A stretch of 64,000 nt of DNA, taken from NCBI RefSeq assembly GCF_001654835.1, contig NZ_LXEP01000011.1:62001-126000 (forward strand), read 5' to 3'. Below are positions 9,447-17,474 of the stretch, one piece after another (position 1 is the stretch's first letter; the number at the start of each line of letters is the position of its first letter). Below the pieces are notes generated by a model, which was not told the origin of the DNA, ran no database searches, and worked only from the letters and a program-made list of their open reading frames with translations. A program made the position numbers and the translations under genes. This DNA is from Buttiauxella gaviniae ATCC 51604 (GTDB taxonomy: Bacteria > Pseudomonadota > Gammaproteobacteria > Enterobacterales > Enterobacteriaceae).

Positions 9447-11558
9447 ATGTCCACCTGGTCCCCGCTATTTATTGATTACGACGATGCCGCAGCGCTACGT
9501 ATACATTTGACGCGCAATACTCTGCTGGGCGAAACCTTGCGCCTCCAGCAGCAGCAAGTTGAGCAATGGCTGAATGCACCGCTGTGTGTTCCCGGGCATG
9601 GGGAAGGCGGCGGGCCGGAACACACACAGCACAAACTGAATTACCAGATGATGAATCTTGCGGGGCGTATGTGGCTCATTACTCAGGATGCGCGGTACAA
9701 AGAACGGGTGATTCAGATTCTCTGCATCTATGCCGATCGCTACCCGCAGTTGGGTGATGCCATTAGCCACGACACAAATCCGCCAGGGCGTTTATTCCAC
9801 CAGACGCTTAACGAACATATGTTTTTGCTCTATGCCGCTGAAGCCTGGCATTGTGTAAAAACTGAATCGACCGCTGAACAAATCCAACATATTGAAAGCA
9901 ATTTGCTGCGTCTGATGGCGTACGACGCCACGCATACTCACGCTGCAACCTTCGATATTGTGCATAACCATGGGATGTGGTCGGTCGCGGCAGTCGCGAT
10001 TTGCGGGTACGTGTTAGGTGATGATGAATGGGTGCTGGATTCGCTGTATGGCCTGGCGCGAGATAGTAAAACTGGCGGCTTCTTCGCGCAGCTTAACCAA
10101 CTATTTTCATGCGACGGTTACTATATAGAAGGGCTTTATTACCAGCGCTTTGCTCTGCGCCCTCTCCTGCTGCTCGCCGAAGCCATCTCCCGCCGCCAGC
10201 CTGAACTGAATATCTGGGAATATAACCATCGTATTATTCAACGCGCTTGTTACACCTTGTTTGCGCTGGCCTTCCCCGACGGTACGCTTCCGGCTTTAAA
10301 TGACGCGTCAAAAACGATGGACTTACGCGATGAAGGTGCCGTTATCGCCGTCAGCCTGTGCTGGCAGCATTACGGAGCGGATGCCCGTCTGGCTGAGTTG
10401 GCCCGCTGGCAGTCATGCGTCTGGCCGGGGCTCGGGGCTTTATCACTTTGCAAACATCTGGAAAATTCGCCAGCTCAATCTTTACCATGGCCAAGCCAGT
10501 TAGTTCGTGATGGCCAGGACGGTGAGCGTGGGGCGATCGGCGTGTTGCGGGCGCGGGATAATCAGCAAGATGACAATATGGCACTGCTGTACTGGGGCGG
10601 TCACGGCAATATTGCCGGAATGCATTCGGCGTTAAACCACGGTCATTTCGACGGCTTGCACCTGAGCCTGTTTAATCGTGGTCGCGAGTTTTTACGCGAT
10701 TACGGTTTCGGTCGCTGGGTCAATATCGAATCAAAATTTGGCGGGCGCTACATTCCCGAAAACAATAGCTACTGTAAACAAACCGTCGCCCACAACACGG
10801 TGGTGGTAGATGAAGGCTGTCAGCATAATTTCGATAAAAACCAGGCCGCTTTGCACCACGGTGAAACGCACTTCTTTATCACCGATAACCCACACGGCCA
10901 GGGGATGAGCGCTCGCAGCCACGATGGCTGGCCCGGCGTCAGCCAGCAGCGCACGGTGTTATTACTCAATGTGCCGCAGTGCGAAAAGCCATTGGTGCTC
11001 GATCTTTTCAGTCTAAGCAGCAGCGATAAACATCAATATGATTATTGCCTGCACGGGCGTGGACAACTGATCAACACCTCGCTACCAATGAATTATTCGA
11101 GGTCATGGCAGCCATTAGGCGATCGGCACGGCTATCAGCATTTATGGGATTGCGCCCGTAGCCCGGTTCCTGAAGGTGAAAGTGGGCAACTGACCTGGCT
11201 TGATGGCGATACTTTTTACACCGCAACGGGCGCGTTGCCCCAGGGCGGCGAGCTGATTATTGCTCAGACCGGTGCTGGCGATCCGCAGTTCAATTTACGT
11301 GTTGAACCTGCTTGGTTATGGCGTACTCATGGCGACAACGTGGTATTTGTCACCACTATTGAAAGCCACGGCTATTTTGATGAAGCCAGCGAAACCTCAC
11401 GCAATGCGCGCGGGCAGGTAAAACGTGTCGAAGTGCTTGAGCATGAACAGAATGCCCAAACCAAAGTCGCGGTCTATTTTGTGCAAGGCGAAGCGCTGGA
11501 AATCATCGTCGATAACCGCCCAGGATTTGGGCAGTTTTCGGTGCAGCTTGATGTATGA
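9447..11558 (+). CDS. PL17-like oligoalginate lyase, cytoplasmic
   Basis: A 703-residue protein with an N-terminal alpha/alpha toroid (about 1-340) and a C-terminal heparinase II/III-like beta-sandwich domain (about 365-640). It resembles exolytic oligoalginate lyases of family PL17 (Alg17C type): HNHGMW at 173-178 supplies the Asn-His pair (N174, H175), GLYYQR at 229-234 the catalytic tyrosine (Y231 fits the spacing of Y258 in Alg17C as I recall it), and RDYG (417-420) plus ENNSYCKQTVAHNT (438-451) the second-domain signature. These enzymes release unsaturated uronate, which opens to DEH. No signal peptide or lipobox is present, so it should work on imported oligomers. The transcription direction is opposite to the rest of the cluster and its promoter has two operator copies. 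Another heparinase-family specificity is possible, but the DEH-reductase neighbour favours alginate. Confidence 0.8.
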   Translation: MSTWSPLFIDYDDAAALRIHLTRNTLLGETLRLQQQQVEQWLNAPLCVPGHGEGGGPEHTQHKLNYQMMNLAGRMWLITQDARYKERVIQILCIYADRYPQLGDAISHDTNPPGRLFHQTLNEHMFLLYAAEAWHCVKTESTAEQIQHIESNLLRLMAYDATHTHAATFDIVHNHGMWSVAAVAICGYVLGDDEWVLDSLYGLARDSKTGGFFAQLNQLFSCDGYYIEGLYYQRFALRPLLLLAEAISRRQPELNIWEYNHRIIQRACYTLFALAFPDGTLPALNDASKTMDLRDEGAVIAVSLCWQHYGADARLAELARWQSCVWPGLGALSLCKHLENSPAQSLPWPSQLVRDGQDGERGAIGVLRARDNQQDDNMALLYWGGHGNIAGMHSALNHGHFDGLHLSLFNRGREFLRDYGFGRWVNIESKFGGRYIPENNSYCKQTVAHNTVVVDEGCQHNFDKNQAALHHGETHFFITDNPHGQGMSARSHDGWPGVSQQRTVLLLNVPQCEKPLVLDLFSLSSSDKHQYDYCLHGRGQLINTSLPMNYSRSWQPLGDRHGYQHLWDCARSPVPEGESGQLTWLDGDTFYTATGALPQGGELIIAQTGAGDPQFNLRVEPAWLWRTHGDNVVFVTTIESHGYFDEASETSRNARGQVKRVEVLEHEQNAQTKVAVYFVQGEALEIIVDNRPGFGQFSVQLDV

Positions 11559-11565
11559 CAGGGGT

Positions 11566-12261
11566 TTACAGGCGGTGCTTACTGGCGGTCATTAATGCCA
11601 GCGATGCAGCATAGGCGGCTTCACCGTCGCCAATCATAATCGCGCGATAAATGCGGTGATGGTCTTCCAGACACATGCCGCCTTCTTTCGACGAATGGCT
11701 AATAAACCACTTAAACACGGTGGTCAGTACATTGCCAAACGGGGCATAGAAGCAATTTCCCGAAGCCAGGAAAATAGCACGATGGAAGCGCGTATCCACA
11801 TCAACCCAGCGATCGGGATCGAACTCTTTCGCCACGGCGCACATTTCTTCATGCACTCGAGAAAGCTCTATACGCTGCTCGCTGGTGGCATTCAACGCGG
11901 CAAGGCGTGTCGCATGCGGCTCAATAACGCGGCGGAACTCGAGAAACTGGTGATACATCTCCAGCGTCCCTTCCATGCCATTCATCCACTCGAGCAACTG
12001 AACATCCAGGATATTCCAGTTATTACGCGGGCGAACACGGGTTCCCACTTTCGGGCGAGATTCAAGCATCCCTTTCGATGACACAAGTTTGAGCGCCTCA
12101 CGCAATGCCGTACGGCTCACGCCGAGCTGTTCGCAAAGTTCCACTTCGCTGGGCAAAATATCCCCCGGCAAAAGTTGCCCGGAAAGAATCTTGCGGGCGA
12201 TGTCGCTGGCAATAAGTCCATCCAGACCGCGTTGCGTAGTAGCAATGGTTGTGAATTGCAT
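11566..12261 (-). CDS. GntR/FadR-type transcriptional regulator of the alginate cluster
   Basis: The 231-residue protein has an N-terminal winged helix-turn-helix (about 10-80; GDILPSEVELCEQLGVSRTALREAL) and a C-terminal all-helical FCD ligand domain (about 95-225) with the metal-site pattern D...H (DTRFHRAI) and a late histidine in LEDHHRIYRA. The NNWNILD sequence after the DNA-binding domain recalls DgoR-like regulators of sugar-acid genes. It converges on the lyase gene (7 bp apart) and is preceded by its own operator-like palindrome, so autoregulation is likely. The effector is unknown; DEH or KDG are reasonable guesses. Confidence 0.85.
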   Translation of the reverse strand: MQFTTIATTQRGLDGLIASDIARKILSGQLLPGDILPSEVELCEQLGVSRTALREALKLVSSKGMLESRPKVGTRVRPRNNWNILDVQLLEWMNGMEGTLEMYHQFLEFRRVIEPHATRLAALNATSEQRIELSRVHEEMCAVAKEFDPDRWVDVDTRFHRAIFLASGNCFYAPFGNVLTTVFKWFISHSSKEGGMCLEDHHRIYRAIMIGDGEAAYAASLALMTASKHRL

Positions 12262-12292
12262 GCTTTTGTCATACCTGAAAAAGGGAAGGAAA

Positions 12293-12307
12293 TTAGTGTA
12301 TCACTAA
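12293..12307. promoter_or_regulatory. Operator-like palindrome upstream of the regulator gene
   Basis: TTAGTGTATCACTAA has 6-bp arms around TAT, 32 bp before the regulator ATG. It resembles the cluster operator but with two extra central bases. A partial GTCATAC half-site also lies at 12268-12274, next to the start codon. Confidence 0.5.
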
Positions 12308-12319
12308 ACCATGTAGCCA

Positions 12320-12367
12320 AAATAATTCGAGTTGCAGTCAGCACCGCTGCAACCCGAAGTATGACAG
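12320..12367. repeat. Internally deleted ERIC element
   Basis: The two ends of an ERIC repeat (AATAATTCGAGTTGCAG and GCAACCCGAAGTATGAC) are joined with most of the interior missing, leaving about 48 bp. The GAAGTATGAC end lies 6 bp from the stop codon of the reductase gene. Confidence 0.75.
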
Positions 12368-12373
12368 ATACCT

Positions 12374-13150
12374 TTAAGGGGCCATCTGGCCGCCATTTAC
12401 ATCTAAAATCTGGCCGGTAATGTAGCCGCTCATTTTATGAGATGCAAAGAACAGGAAACTTGGAGCCACCTCTTCACTGCGCCCAAAACGCCCCATCGCT
12501 ATCGACCCGGCAATCTTGTCACGCAGTTCCTGCGGTTTATCTTCATGGAACGCGGTATCAATGGTGCCCGGCGAAACAATGTTGAAGCGAATATTATCTT
12601 TGGTGAATTCTTTCACCCAGTTGCGATGAATGTCGTGCAACCAGGCTTTTGACGCCGCGTAAATTCCTGCGCCAATGCCACCACCTTCACGCCCTGCAAT
12701 CGAACCGGTGCTGATTACCGAGGCGGTTTCACCACTGATTTTTGCCGATTCTCGCAGATGAGGAATCGCATATTTGGTCATCATTAATGCCGAGCGTGCG
12801 TTCAAGTCCATGACGCGGTCGTAGAAGTCATCGTCGATGCTCTCAAGACCTGCGCGCCCACCTAATCCCCCCGCGTTATTGATAAGCACATCGAGGCCAC
12901 CAAATTGTTCGACAAAAGCGCTGACCAATTGCTGACAGGCACCTGACTGGGATAAATCAGCCGGGAAATAGCAAACTTCGCCACCTAAACTGCGAAGTCT
13001 GGCAAGCTGCGGTTCCATCTCCTGCGCGGAGCGGCGGCCATTAATACCCACTTTTGCGCCGCAGCGTAAAAATGCCTCTGCTGCTGCCAAACCTACGCCT
13101 GCCGAAGCGCCAGTCACTAATACACGTTTATTCCGTAAATCAGAAAACAT
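12374..13150 (-). CDS. SDR-family DEH reductase (A1-R-like)
   Basis: A 258-residue short-chain dehydrogenase closely resembling the Sphingomonas A1 NADPH-dependent 4-deoxy-L-erythro-5-hexoseulose uronate reductase A1-R, which makes 2-keto-3-deoxygluconate. Seen: Rossmann loop TGASAGVG (13-20), NGRR (37-40) suited to NADPH, NNAGG (91-95), catalytic S150, Y164 and K168, and the VSPGTIDTAFHEDK and SGYITGQILDVNGGQ segments shared with A1-R. Start set at the ATG at 13150, which has GAGGTGA six bases upstream; an upstream in-frame ATG at 13171 lies inside the putative operator. It has its own operator and is separated from the symporter gene by a terminator. Confidence 0.85.
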   Translation of the reverse strand: MFSDLRNKRVLVTGASAGVGLAAAEAFLRCGAKVGINGRRSAQEMEPQLARLRSLGGEVCYFPADLSQSGACQQLVSAFVEQFGGLDVLINNAGGLGGRAGLESIDDDFYDRVMDLNARSALMMTKYAIPHLRESAKISGETASVISTGSIAGREGGGIGAGIYAASKAWLHDIHRNWVKEFTKDNIRFNIVSPGTIDTAFHEDKPQELRDKIAGSIAMGRFGRSEEVAPSFLFFASHKMSGYITGQILDVNGGQMAP

Positions 13151-13172
13151 CGGATCACCTCTATTTGTCATT

Positions 13173-13189
13173 TAGTATTACAAATACTA
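13173..13189. promoter_or_regulatory. Cluster operator variant upstream of the DEH reductase gene
   Basis: TAGTATTACAAATACTA has perfect 6-bp arms with a 5-base centre and also aligns to the TTAGTATGACTAATA motif with two changes. It sits 23 bp before the reductase ATG. Confidence 0.55.
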
Positions 13190-13213
13190 CCAACCCGTTC
13201 GGGCTAAGCAAAA

Positions 13214-13240
13214 GAAAAGCGCCCGGGAAAAGGCGCTTTT
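13214..13240 (-). terminator. Intrinsic terminator after the symporter gene
   Basis: On the minus strand AAAAGCGCC/GGCGCTTTT form a strong stem followed by CTTTT, just past the symporter stop. It splits the manD-symporter unit from the downstream reductase gene, so each needs a promoter. Confidence 0.8.
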
Positions 13241-13245
13241 GCGAG

Positions 13246-15021
13246 TTAAAGCATATGTTTCGCTTGCTGCGGGGAATTCTGCCCCACGCGGCAACTCAGG
13301 CGTAGCAAATACCCCACGAGGAATATCGATGCGGCACATCCCAGGAACAATAATCGCCCCCACAGCGGGTTTGGAATCAGCACCATCAGCACCATTCCGC
13401 CGCTCATCAGCATGGTAATAAAGCCGATTTTTTCGCGTTGCAAGCGGTCAAACGCGCTCTGCTGATCGTCTTCCACCACTTCGGTTTCAATATTCTTGAA
13501 GAAGGTTTCAATCTGCTGCTGCTCTTTCACGGAATATGACGTTTCGCGATAGAACAGTTTGGTGCAGATAAAGAAACCACCCGTGAGAACCAGATGCGCA
13601 ACGATATTAATGATGACGTTGATTTCGCTCAGTTCGCGTTTGGTAAACTCAATTCCCAGCAACTGGCCGAGTGCTTTCGAGGTCAACACATCCATACACA
13701 TCCACGATACAAAGATGCCGAATACCACTGTTCCCCACGCGGCCCAGCGCGGAGTGCGCTTGATAAACATGCCGAAGAACAGCGGCACCAGGAGTGGAGC
13801 CTGAGCAAGTGTTGAAACCGACATCATCAGGTCAAACAAACTCATGCCTTCAAGATGACTGAAGAACAGCGAAACAATAATCACCAGCAAGCCGTTCACA
13901 ATGCAGAACATTTTCCCGGCAAACAACTCCGCACGATCACTGATCTTTTTATTACGGCAAACCACCGGCACCCAGAAACTGCGCACGAAAATACCGCTGT
14001 TACGATTCAAAGCCGGGTCCATTGTCGACATGGTTGCGGCAAATAAACCGGCAACTAGCAAACCAACGGTTCCCGCTGGCATTGCCCGTTCAACAAAGCT
14101 CAAATAAATAGTGTCCGAGGCTTTATTTCCGAGTGCGGCATATTGCGCAGTGGCATCCGGGTACAGGCTGGCAGAAACCCACGGTGGAATAAACCAAATC
14201 AGCGTTCCTACAGCCATTAATATCATGGCAAAGAAAGCGGCCTTTTGGGCATTCTTTGAGTCTTTCGCATTCAGGAAACGGTAAGAGTCCTGCATGTTAT
14301 TTATATTTTGTAGCTGTTTTACAATAAAGAAGATAACTGAGCCTAATATCACCACTCCGTAATTCATATTCGGCCCCATAATAAAGCCGGATGGGAAGTG
14401 AGTGACCATATTTACCGGGCCGCCAACATTGACTAATGCAACAATGGCACAGGCAACAGAAATAATCGCAACAATTAAGGTTTGCACAAAGTCTGAAGCA
14501 ACCACGCCCCAGGCTCCGCTTAATAACGAAATCATTAACACCACAATACCGGTAACCCAAATCGTGACCGAAAGATCCCAGTCAAAAACGGTGCTAACAA
14601 ATATCGCCAGCGCATTCATCATTACCGCGCCGCTCAGAATACTCAGTGGGATAATCACCCATGTGAAGAAGTGTTCGTTCTGCGAACCAAAGCGATGACG
14701 AATCACTTCAGTGGCCGTGTCTACCCGCACCTGGCGGAAACGTTTTGCAAACCATAGCCAGGATATTCCGTATGCGATGGTATTGCCGAGGAATATTGCT
14801 GCCACCATAAAGCCATCGCTAAACGCTTTCCCGGCGGCTCCGGTAAATGTCCAGGCGCTAAACTGCGTCATAAACGCCGTCGCCCCCACCATCCACCACA
14901 ACATGCGCCCACCGCCACGGAAATAATCACTGGAGGATTTACTGGCCATTTTTTTAAATATAAAACTGATCAACACCATTAAGATGAAATAACCACAGAT
15001 TACAGCGGTATCATAGATCAT
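13246..15021 (-). CDS. Sodium:solute symporter family transporter, likely oligo-alginate or uronate uptake
   Basis: A 591-residue polytopic membrane protein of the SSS/SLC5 family: about 13 hydrophobic helices from IYDTAVICGYFILMV (residues 2-16) onward, with the early TAFMTQFSAWTFTGAAGKAF and ISWLWFAKRFRQ motifs, and a soluble insertion (about 490-540) before the last helices. The C-terminal tail is short and charged. Family members of this kind (ToaA, ToaB, ToaC) were described as alginate-oligomer transporters in Vibrio; placing it beside an oligoalginate lyase and DEH reductase makes that the best guess. It starts 23 bp after the ManD-like gene, which suggests co-transcription. Confidence 0.8.
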   Translation of the reverse strand: MIYDTAVICGYFILMVLISFIFKKMASKSSSDYFRGGGRMLWWMVGATAFMTQFSAWTFTGAAGKAFSDGFMVAAIFLGNTIAYGISWLWFAKRFRQVRVDTATEVIRHRFGSQNEHFFTWVIIPLSILSGAVMMNALAIFVSTVFDWDLSVTIWVTGIVVLMISLLSGAWGVVASDFVQTLIVAIISVACAIVALVNVGGPVNMVTHFPSGFIMGPNMNYGVVILGSVIFFIVKQLQNINNMQDSYRFLNAKDSKNAQKAAFFAMILMAVGTLIWFIPPWVSASLYPDATAQYAALGNKASDTIYLSFVERAMPAGTVGLLVAGLFAATMSTMDPALNRNSGIFVRSFWVPVVCRNKKISDRAELFAGKMFCIVNGLLVIIVSLFFSHLEGMSLFDLMMSVSTLAQAPLLVPLFFGMFIKRTPRWAAWGTVVFGIFVSWMCMDVLTSKALGQLLGIEFTKRELSEINVIINIVAHLVLTGGFFICTKLFYRETSYSVKEQQQIETFFKNIETEVVEDDQQSAFDRLQREKIGFITMLMSGGMVLMVLIPNPLWGRLLFLGCAASIFLVGYLLRLSCRVGQNSPQQAKHML

Positions 15022-15044
15022 AATCGTACCCTTAGGTCAGAGGA

Positions 15045-16262
15045 TTACCAGTTCCAGAGCGTTCCGTCTTCGAGGCGGCTAACAGGAAGATAAGATCTGA
15101 CATAGAGGTAATTACCCATGGCGGCTTCATCTATATCTATTCCCAAACCAGGTTTATCAGAAACAAATAGCATTCCATCCTTGAGGGGCAATTCGTATTT
15201 AAAGATGCTGTTTAATTCTGGTGTGCCAAAACCAACAAATTCCTGGATACCAAAATTAGGTGACCAACTATTAAGATGCAAATGGGCCATTGTGGATATG
15301 GGTGATAAATCCGGTGCACCATGCGGTGCCATACGCACGTGATAAAGGTCGGCAAATGCACTGAGCTTACGCATCGGTGTTATTCCCCCGCCATGTGAAA
15401 CTGCGGTGCGTATATAATCTATCGATTGCGTTTCGATTAACTCTTTTGCATCCCAGATGGTATTAAATGTTTCACCCACGGCCAGCGGCGTCGTGGTGTG
15501 CTGGCGAATAATTTGATAACCAGCCGGGTTTTCTGCCGTGACGGTGTCTTCTAAAAACAGCAAATCATACGGCTCCAGCAGTTTCCCTAGCCGTGCCGCT
15601 TCTATTGGTGTCAGACGACTATGTACATCATGCAATAAATCAATGCCGTAACCGAAACGTTCGCGAGCCGCTTTGAACAACTCAGGTATAAAATTCATGT
15701 ATTTGCGCGTAGACCACGCCTGTTCCGGCGGCAACGGGCGATTGCCCTGCAACTCATAGTAATTTTTCTTCCCTTCCAGTGTGCCATAAGTGCCTTTGGT
15801 GGATGGAATCGCACATTGCAGACGAATGGCTTTGTAGCCCTGTTCAATAAAATTCGCCGTGTTATCCAGCACTTCATCGATGCTTTCGCCGTTGGCATGA
15901 ACATACACCGTCACGCCCTGACGGCTTTTTCCACCCAGCAGTTGCCAGACCGGTAGCCCCGCGTGTTTGCCCAGAATGTCCCACAACGCCATGTCGATTG
16001 CGCCGATCGCCGTCATCGTCACCGGGCCTTTACGCCAGTACGCACCGCGATAAAGGTACTGCCAGATATCTTCGATATTGCGCGGATCTTTGCCGATAAG
16101 ACACGGAGCAATGTGCTCTTCCAGATACGCTGCAACGGCCATTTCCCTGCCATTCAGTGTGGCGTCACCCACACCATAAATCCCTTCGTCCGTTTCAATT
16201 TTTACCGTAACAAAATTTCGTCCAGGCCGGCTCACCAGCACTTTTATACGTTCGATCTTCAT
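15045..16262 (-). CDS. Enolase-superfamily D-mannonate dehydratase (ManD subgroup)
   Basis: A 405-residue protein with an N-terminal capping domain (1-120) and a TIM-barrel, ending [11 protein letters not shown]-like as ManD/RspA proteins do. Visible active-site residues: R147 and Y159, metal ligands D212, E238 and E264, catalytic H214 in LLHDVHSR, and H314 in HGAPD. Residue 316 is alanine; as I recall, ManD members with alanine at this position are efficient mannonate dehydratases while those with proline are weak or prefer gluconate. Product would be 2-keto-3-deoxygluconate, the same compound the DEH reductase makes. It is the first gene of the leftward unit and is preceded by two operator copies and a CRP-like site. 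The exact substrate is inferred. Confidence 0.8.
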   Translation of the reverse strand: MKIERIKVLVSRPGRNFVTVKIETDEGIYGVGDATLNGREMAVAAYLEEHIAPCLIGKDPRNIEDIWQYLYRGAYWRKGPVTMTAIGAIDMALWDILGKHAGLPVWQLLGGKSRQGVTVYVHANGESIDEVLDNTANFIEQGYKAIRLQCAIPSTKGTYGTLEGKKNYYELQGNRPLPPEQAWSTRKYMNFIPELFKAARERFGYGIDLLHDVHSRLTPIEAARLGKLLEPYDLLFLEDTVTAENPAGYQIIRQHTTTPLAVGETFNTIWDAKELIETQSIDYIRTAVSHGGGITPMRKLSAFADLYHVRMAPHGAPDLSPISTMAHLHLNSWSPNFGIQEFVGFGTPELNSIFKYELPLKDGMLFVSDKPGLGIDIDEAAMGNYLYVRSYLPVSRLEDGTLWNW

Positions 16263-16312
16263 AGCAACTCTCGTAGGGTTGAGAAAAGACAGGGGGAGTA
16301 AATTATTGCATT

Positions 16313-16327
16313 TGTCGTACTATAGTA
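16313..16327. promoter_or_regulatory. Cluster operator variant before the ManD-like gene
   Basis: TGTCGTACTATAGTA contains GTCGTACTA, one base off the operator half GTCATACTA, plus the palindrome TACTATAGTA (16318-16327). It lies about 51 bp upstream of the ATG, in the likely promoter. Confidence 0.45.
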
Positions 16328-16345
16328 TTTATAAACTGACTATTG

Positions 16346-16361
16346 TGTGAACAATGTCGTA
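16346..16361. promoter_or_regulatory. CRP-like site
   Basis: TGTGAACAATGTCGTA has a perfect TGTGA half and a partial second half (TCGTA for TCACA). It is positioned upstream of the operator variant at 16313, suiting catabolite activation of the ManD-symporter unit. Weak on its own. Confidence 0.35.
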
Positions 16362-16447
16362 ATTTTTAAGTTACCAGACGAGGGGTTATTTGTTGCCAGA
16401 TAGTAAATATTAGCAGTATTTATGAAAACGCCTGAAATAAATATCAC

Positions 16448-16471
16448 TAACACATTGATTATATTGTGTTA
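16448..16471. repeat. Inverted repeat in the ManD upstream region
   Basis: TAACACA and TGTGTTA are perfect inverted 7-bp arms separated by 10 A/T-rich bases. No known factor is assigned. Apart from this, the operators and the CRP-like site, I see nothing else in the 368-bp gap to cysH. Confidence 0.4.
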
Positions 16472-16534
16472 TATTTAAAGTGATAACAATGATGAATTTG
16501 CAGTTACGAGGGGGACTGTGAAATATCACGAATC

Positions 16535-16551
16535 TATTAGTATGACTAATA
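16535..16551. promoter_or_regulatory. Best copy of the cluster operator
   Basis: TATTAGTATGACTAATA is a perfect 17-bp palindrome with 7-bp arms around ATG. The core is repeated in front of the lyase gene 7 kb away. It lies 273 bp upstream of the ManD-like ATG, at the cysH-side edge of the accessory block. Confidence 0.7.
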
Positions 16552-16574
16552 AAAATAAAGACGCGTTCTAATCA

Positions 16575-16593
16575 TAAAAAAGCCCATCGGCTT
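16575..16593 (-). terminator. Terminator after cysH
   Basis: On the minus strand AAGCC/GGCTT form a short stem with loop GATG, followed by TTTT, about 38 bp past the cysH stop. It would end the cysJIH transcript. Confidence 0.6.
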
Positions 16594-16630
16594 TGCGCGA
16601 CAGGCTTCGGGATTATTGTGCTTTCGTGTG

Positions 16631-17362
16631 TTACTCGTGCAAACCGCACTCGCGCTTCAAACCAAAGAAACGCGTTTCTTCTTCTGCCATACCCTCTTCC
16701 CACTTACGCGTGGTGTGAGTGTCGCCGACAGAAAGGTAGCCCTGATCCCACAGCGGGTGGTATTTCAGGCCATTGGCGGTGAGGTATTGGTAAACCTGGC
16801 GGTTGTCCCAGTCGATGATTGGCAGGATTTTAAAGACTTCGCGTTGAATCGCCAGCACCGGTAAATTGGCACGGCTGCCAGATTGCTCGCGGCGCAGGCC
16901 AGCAAACCACGTTTGGCCGCCCAACTCGCGCAGCGCACGGTTCATCGGCTCAACTTTGTTGATGTCATTGTATTTCTCAATGCCTTCAACGCCCTGCTCC
17001 CACAGCTTGCCGTAACGCGCTTCCTGCCACGCCGCACTTTCCTTCGCGCTGAACACTTTCAGATTGAGCTTCAGCTTATCCGTCAGCTCATCAATAAACT
17101 GGTAGGTTTCCGGGAACAAATAACCGGTATCGGTGAGGATCACAGGGATATCCGGGAATTGTTGCGTCACCAGATGCAAAGAGACCGCAGCCTGAATACC
17201 AAAACTTGAGGAGAGCACAAACTCCCCCGGCAGGTTTTCCAGCGACCAGGTGACACGCTGCTGCGCCGTGAGCTTTTCGAGCTGGCTGTTGACCTCGCCC
17301 AGCGCCATTATGCGCTCAACTTTCGGCAGTTCATTCAACGCTTTTAGATCGAGTACCGACAT
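16631..17362 (-). CDS. cysH: Phosphoadenosine phosphosulfate (PAPS) reductase
   Basis: CysH reduces PAPS to sulfite with thioredoxin or glutaredoxin. The 243-residue protein keeps the PP-loop-like [10 protein letters not shown] (about 51-60), and the catalytic cysteine C239 in the C-terminal KRECGLHE. It is the last gene of cysJIH. Unusually it is separated from cysI by 112 bp that carry two REP-type palindromes. Confidence 0.97.
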   Translation of the reverse strand: MSVLDLKALNELPKVERIMALGEVNSQLEKLTAQQRVTWSLENLPGEFVLSSSFGIQAAVSLHLVTQQFPDIPVILTDTGYLFPETYQFIDELTDKLKLNLKVFSAKESAAWQEARYGKLWEQGVEGIEKYNDINKVEPMNRALRELGGQTWFAGLRREQSGSRANLPVLAIQREVFKILPIIDWDNRQVYQYLTANGLKYHPLWDQGYLSVGDTHTTRKWEEGMAEEETRFFGLKRECGLHE

Positions 17363-17391
17363 ACGTGCCTCGCTAGTTGCTTGATATCATA

Positions 17392-17464
17392 GTGGACGGC
17401 CCCTGCGGCCAATCCACCCTACAACGGTCTTTAGTTGGTCGGAGAAGCGTTAGTGTCATCCGAC
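17392..17464. repeat. Two REP-type palindromes (BIME-like) between cysI and cysH
   Basis: GTGGA...TCCAC (17392-17417) and GTCGGA...TCCGAC (17438-17464) are paired palindromic units of the REP kind, inside an operon. The same two unit types recur between barA and garK (37274-37361). They may stabilise or process the cysJI message. Confidence 0.7.
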
Positions 17465-17474
17465 TTTATAATGG

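Noticed and set aside
12351-12367. Match GAAGTATGAC taken at first as another copy of the cluster operator
   Set aside because: It belongs to the end of an ERIC element and recurs at the three other ERIC copies, away from the cluster.
9285-16630. Search for a CRISPR array or cas remnants in the iap-cysH interval
   Set aside because: No direct repeats of 28-37 bp with regular spacers and no cas-like protein in any frame; the interval is filled by the alginate cluster.
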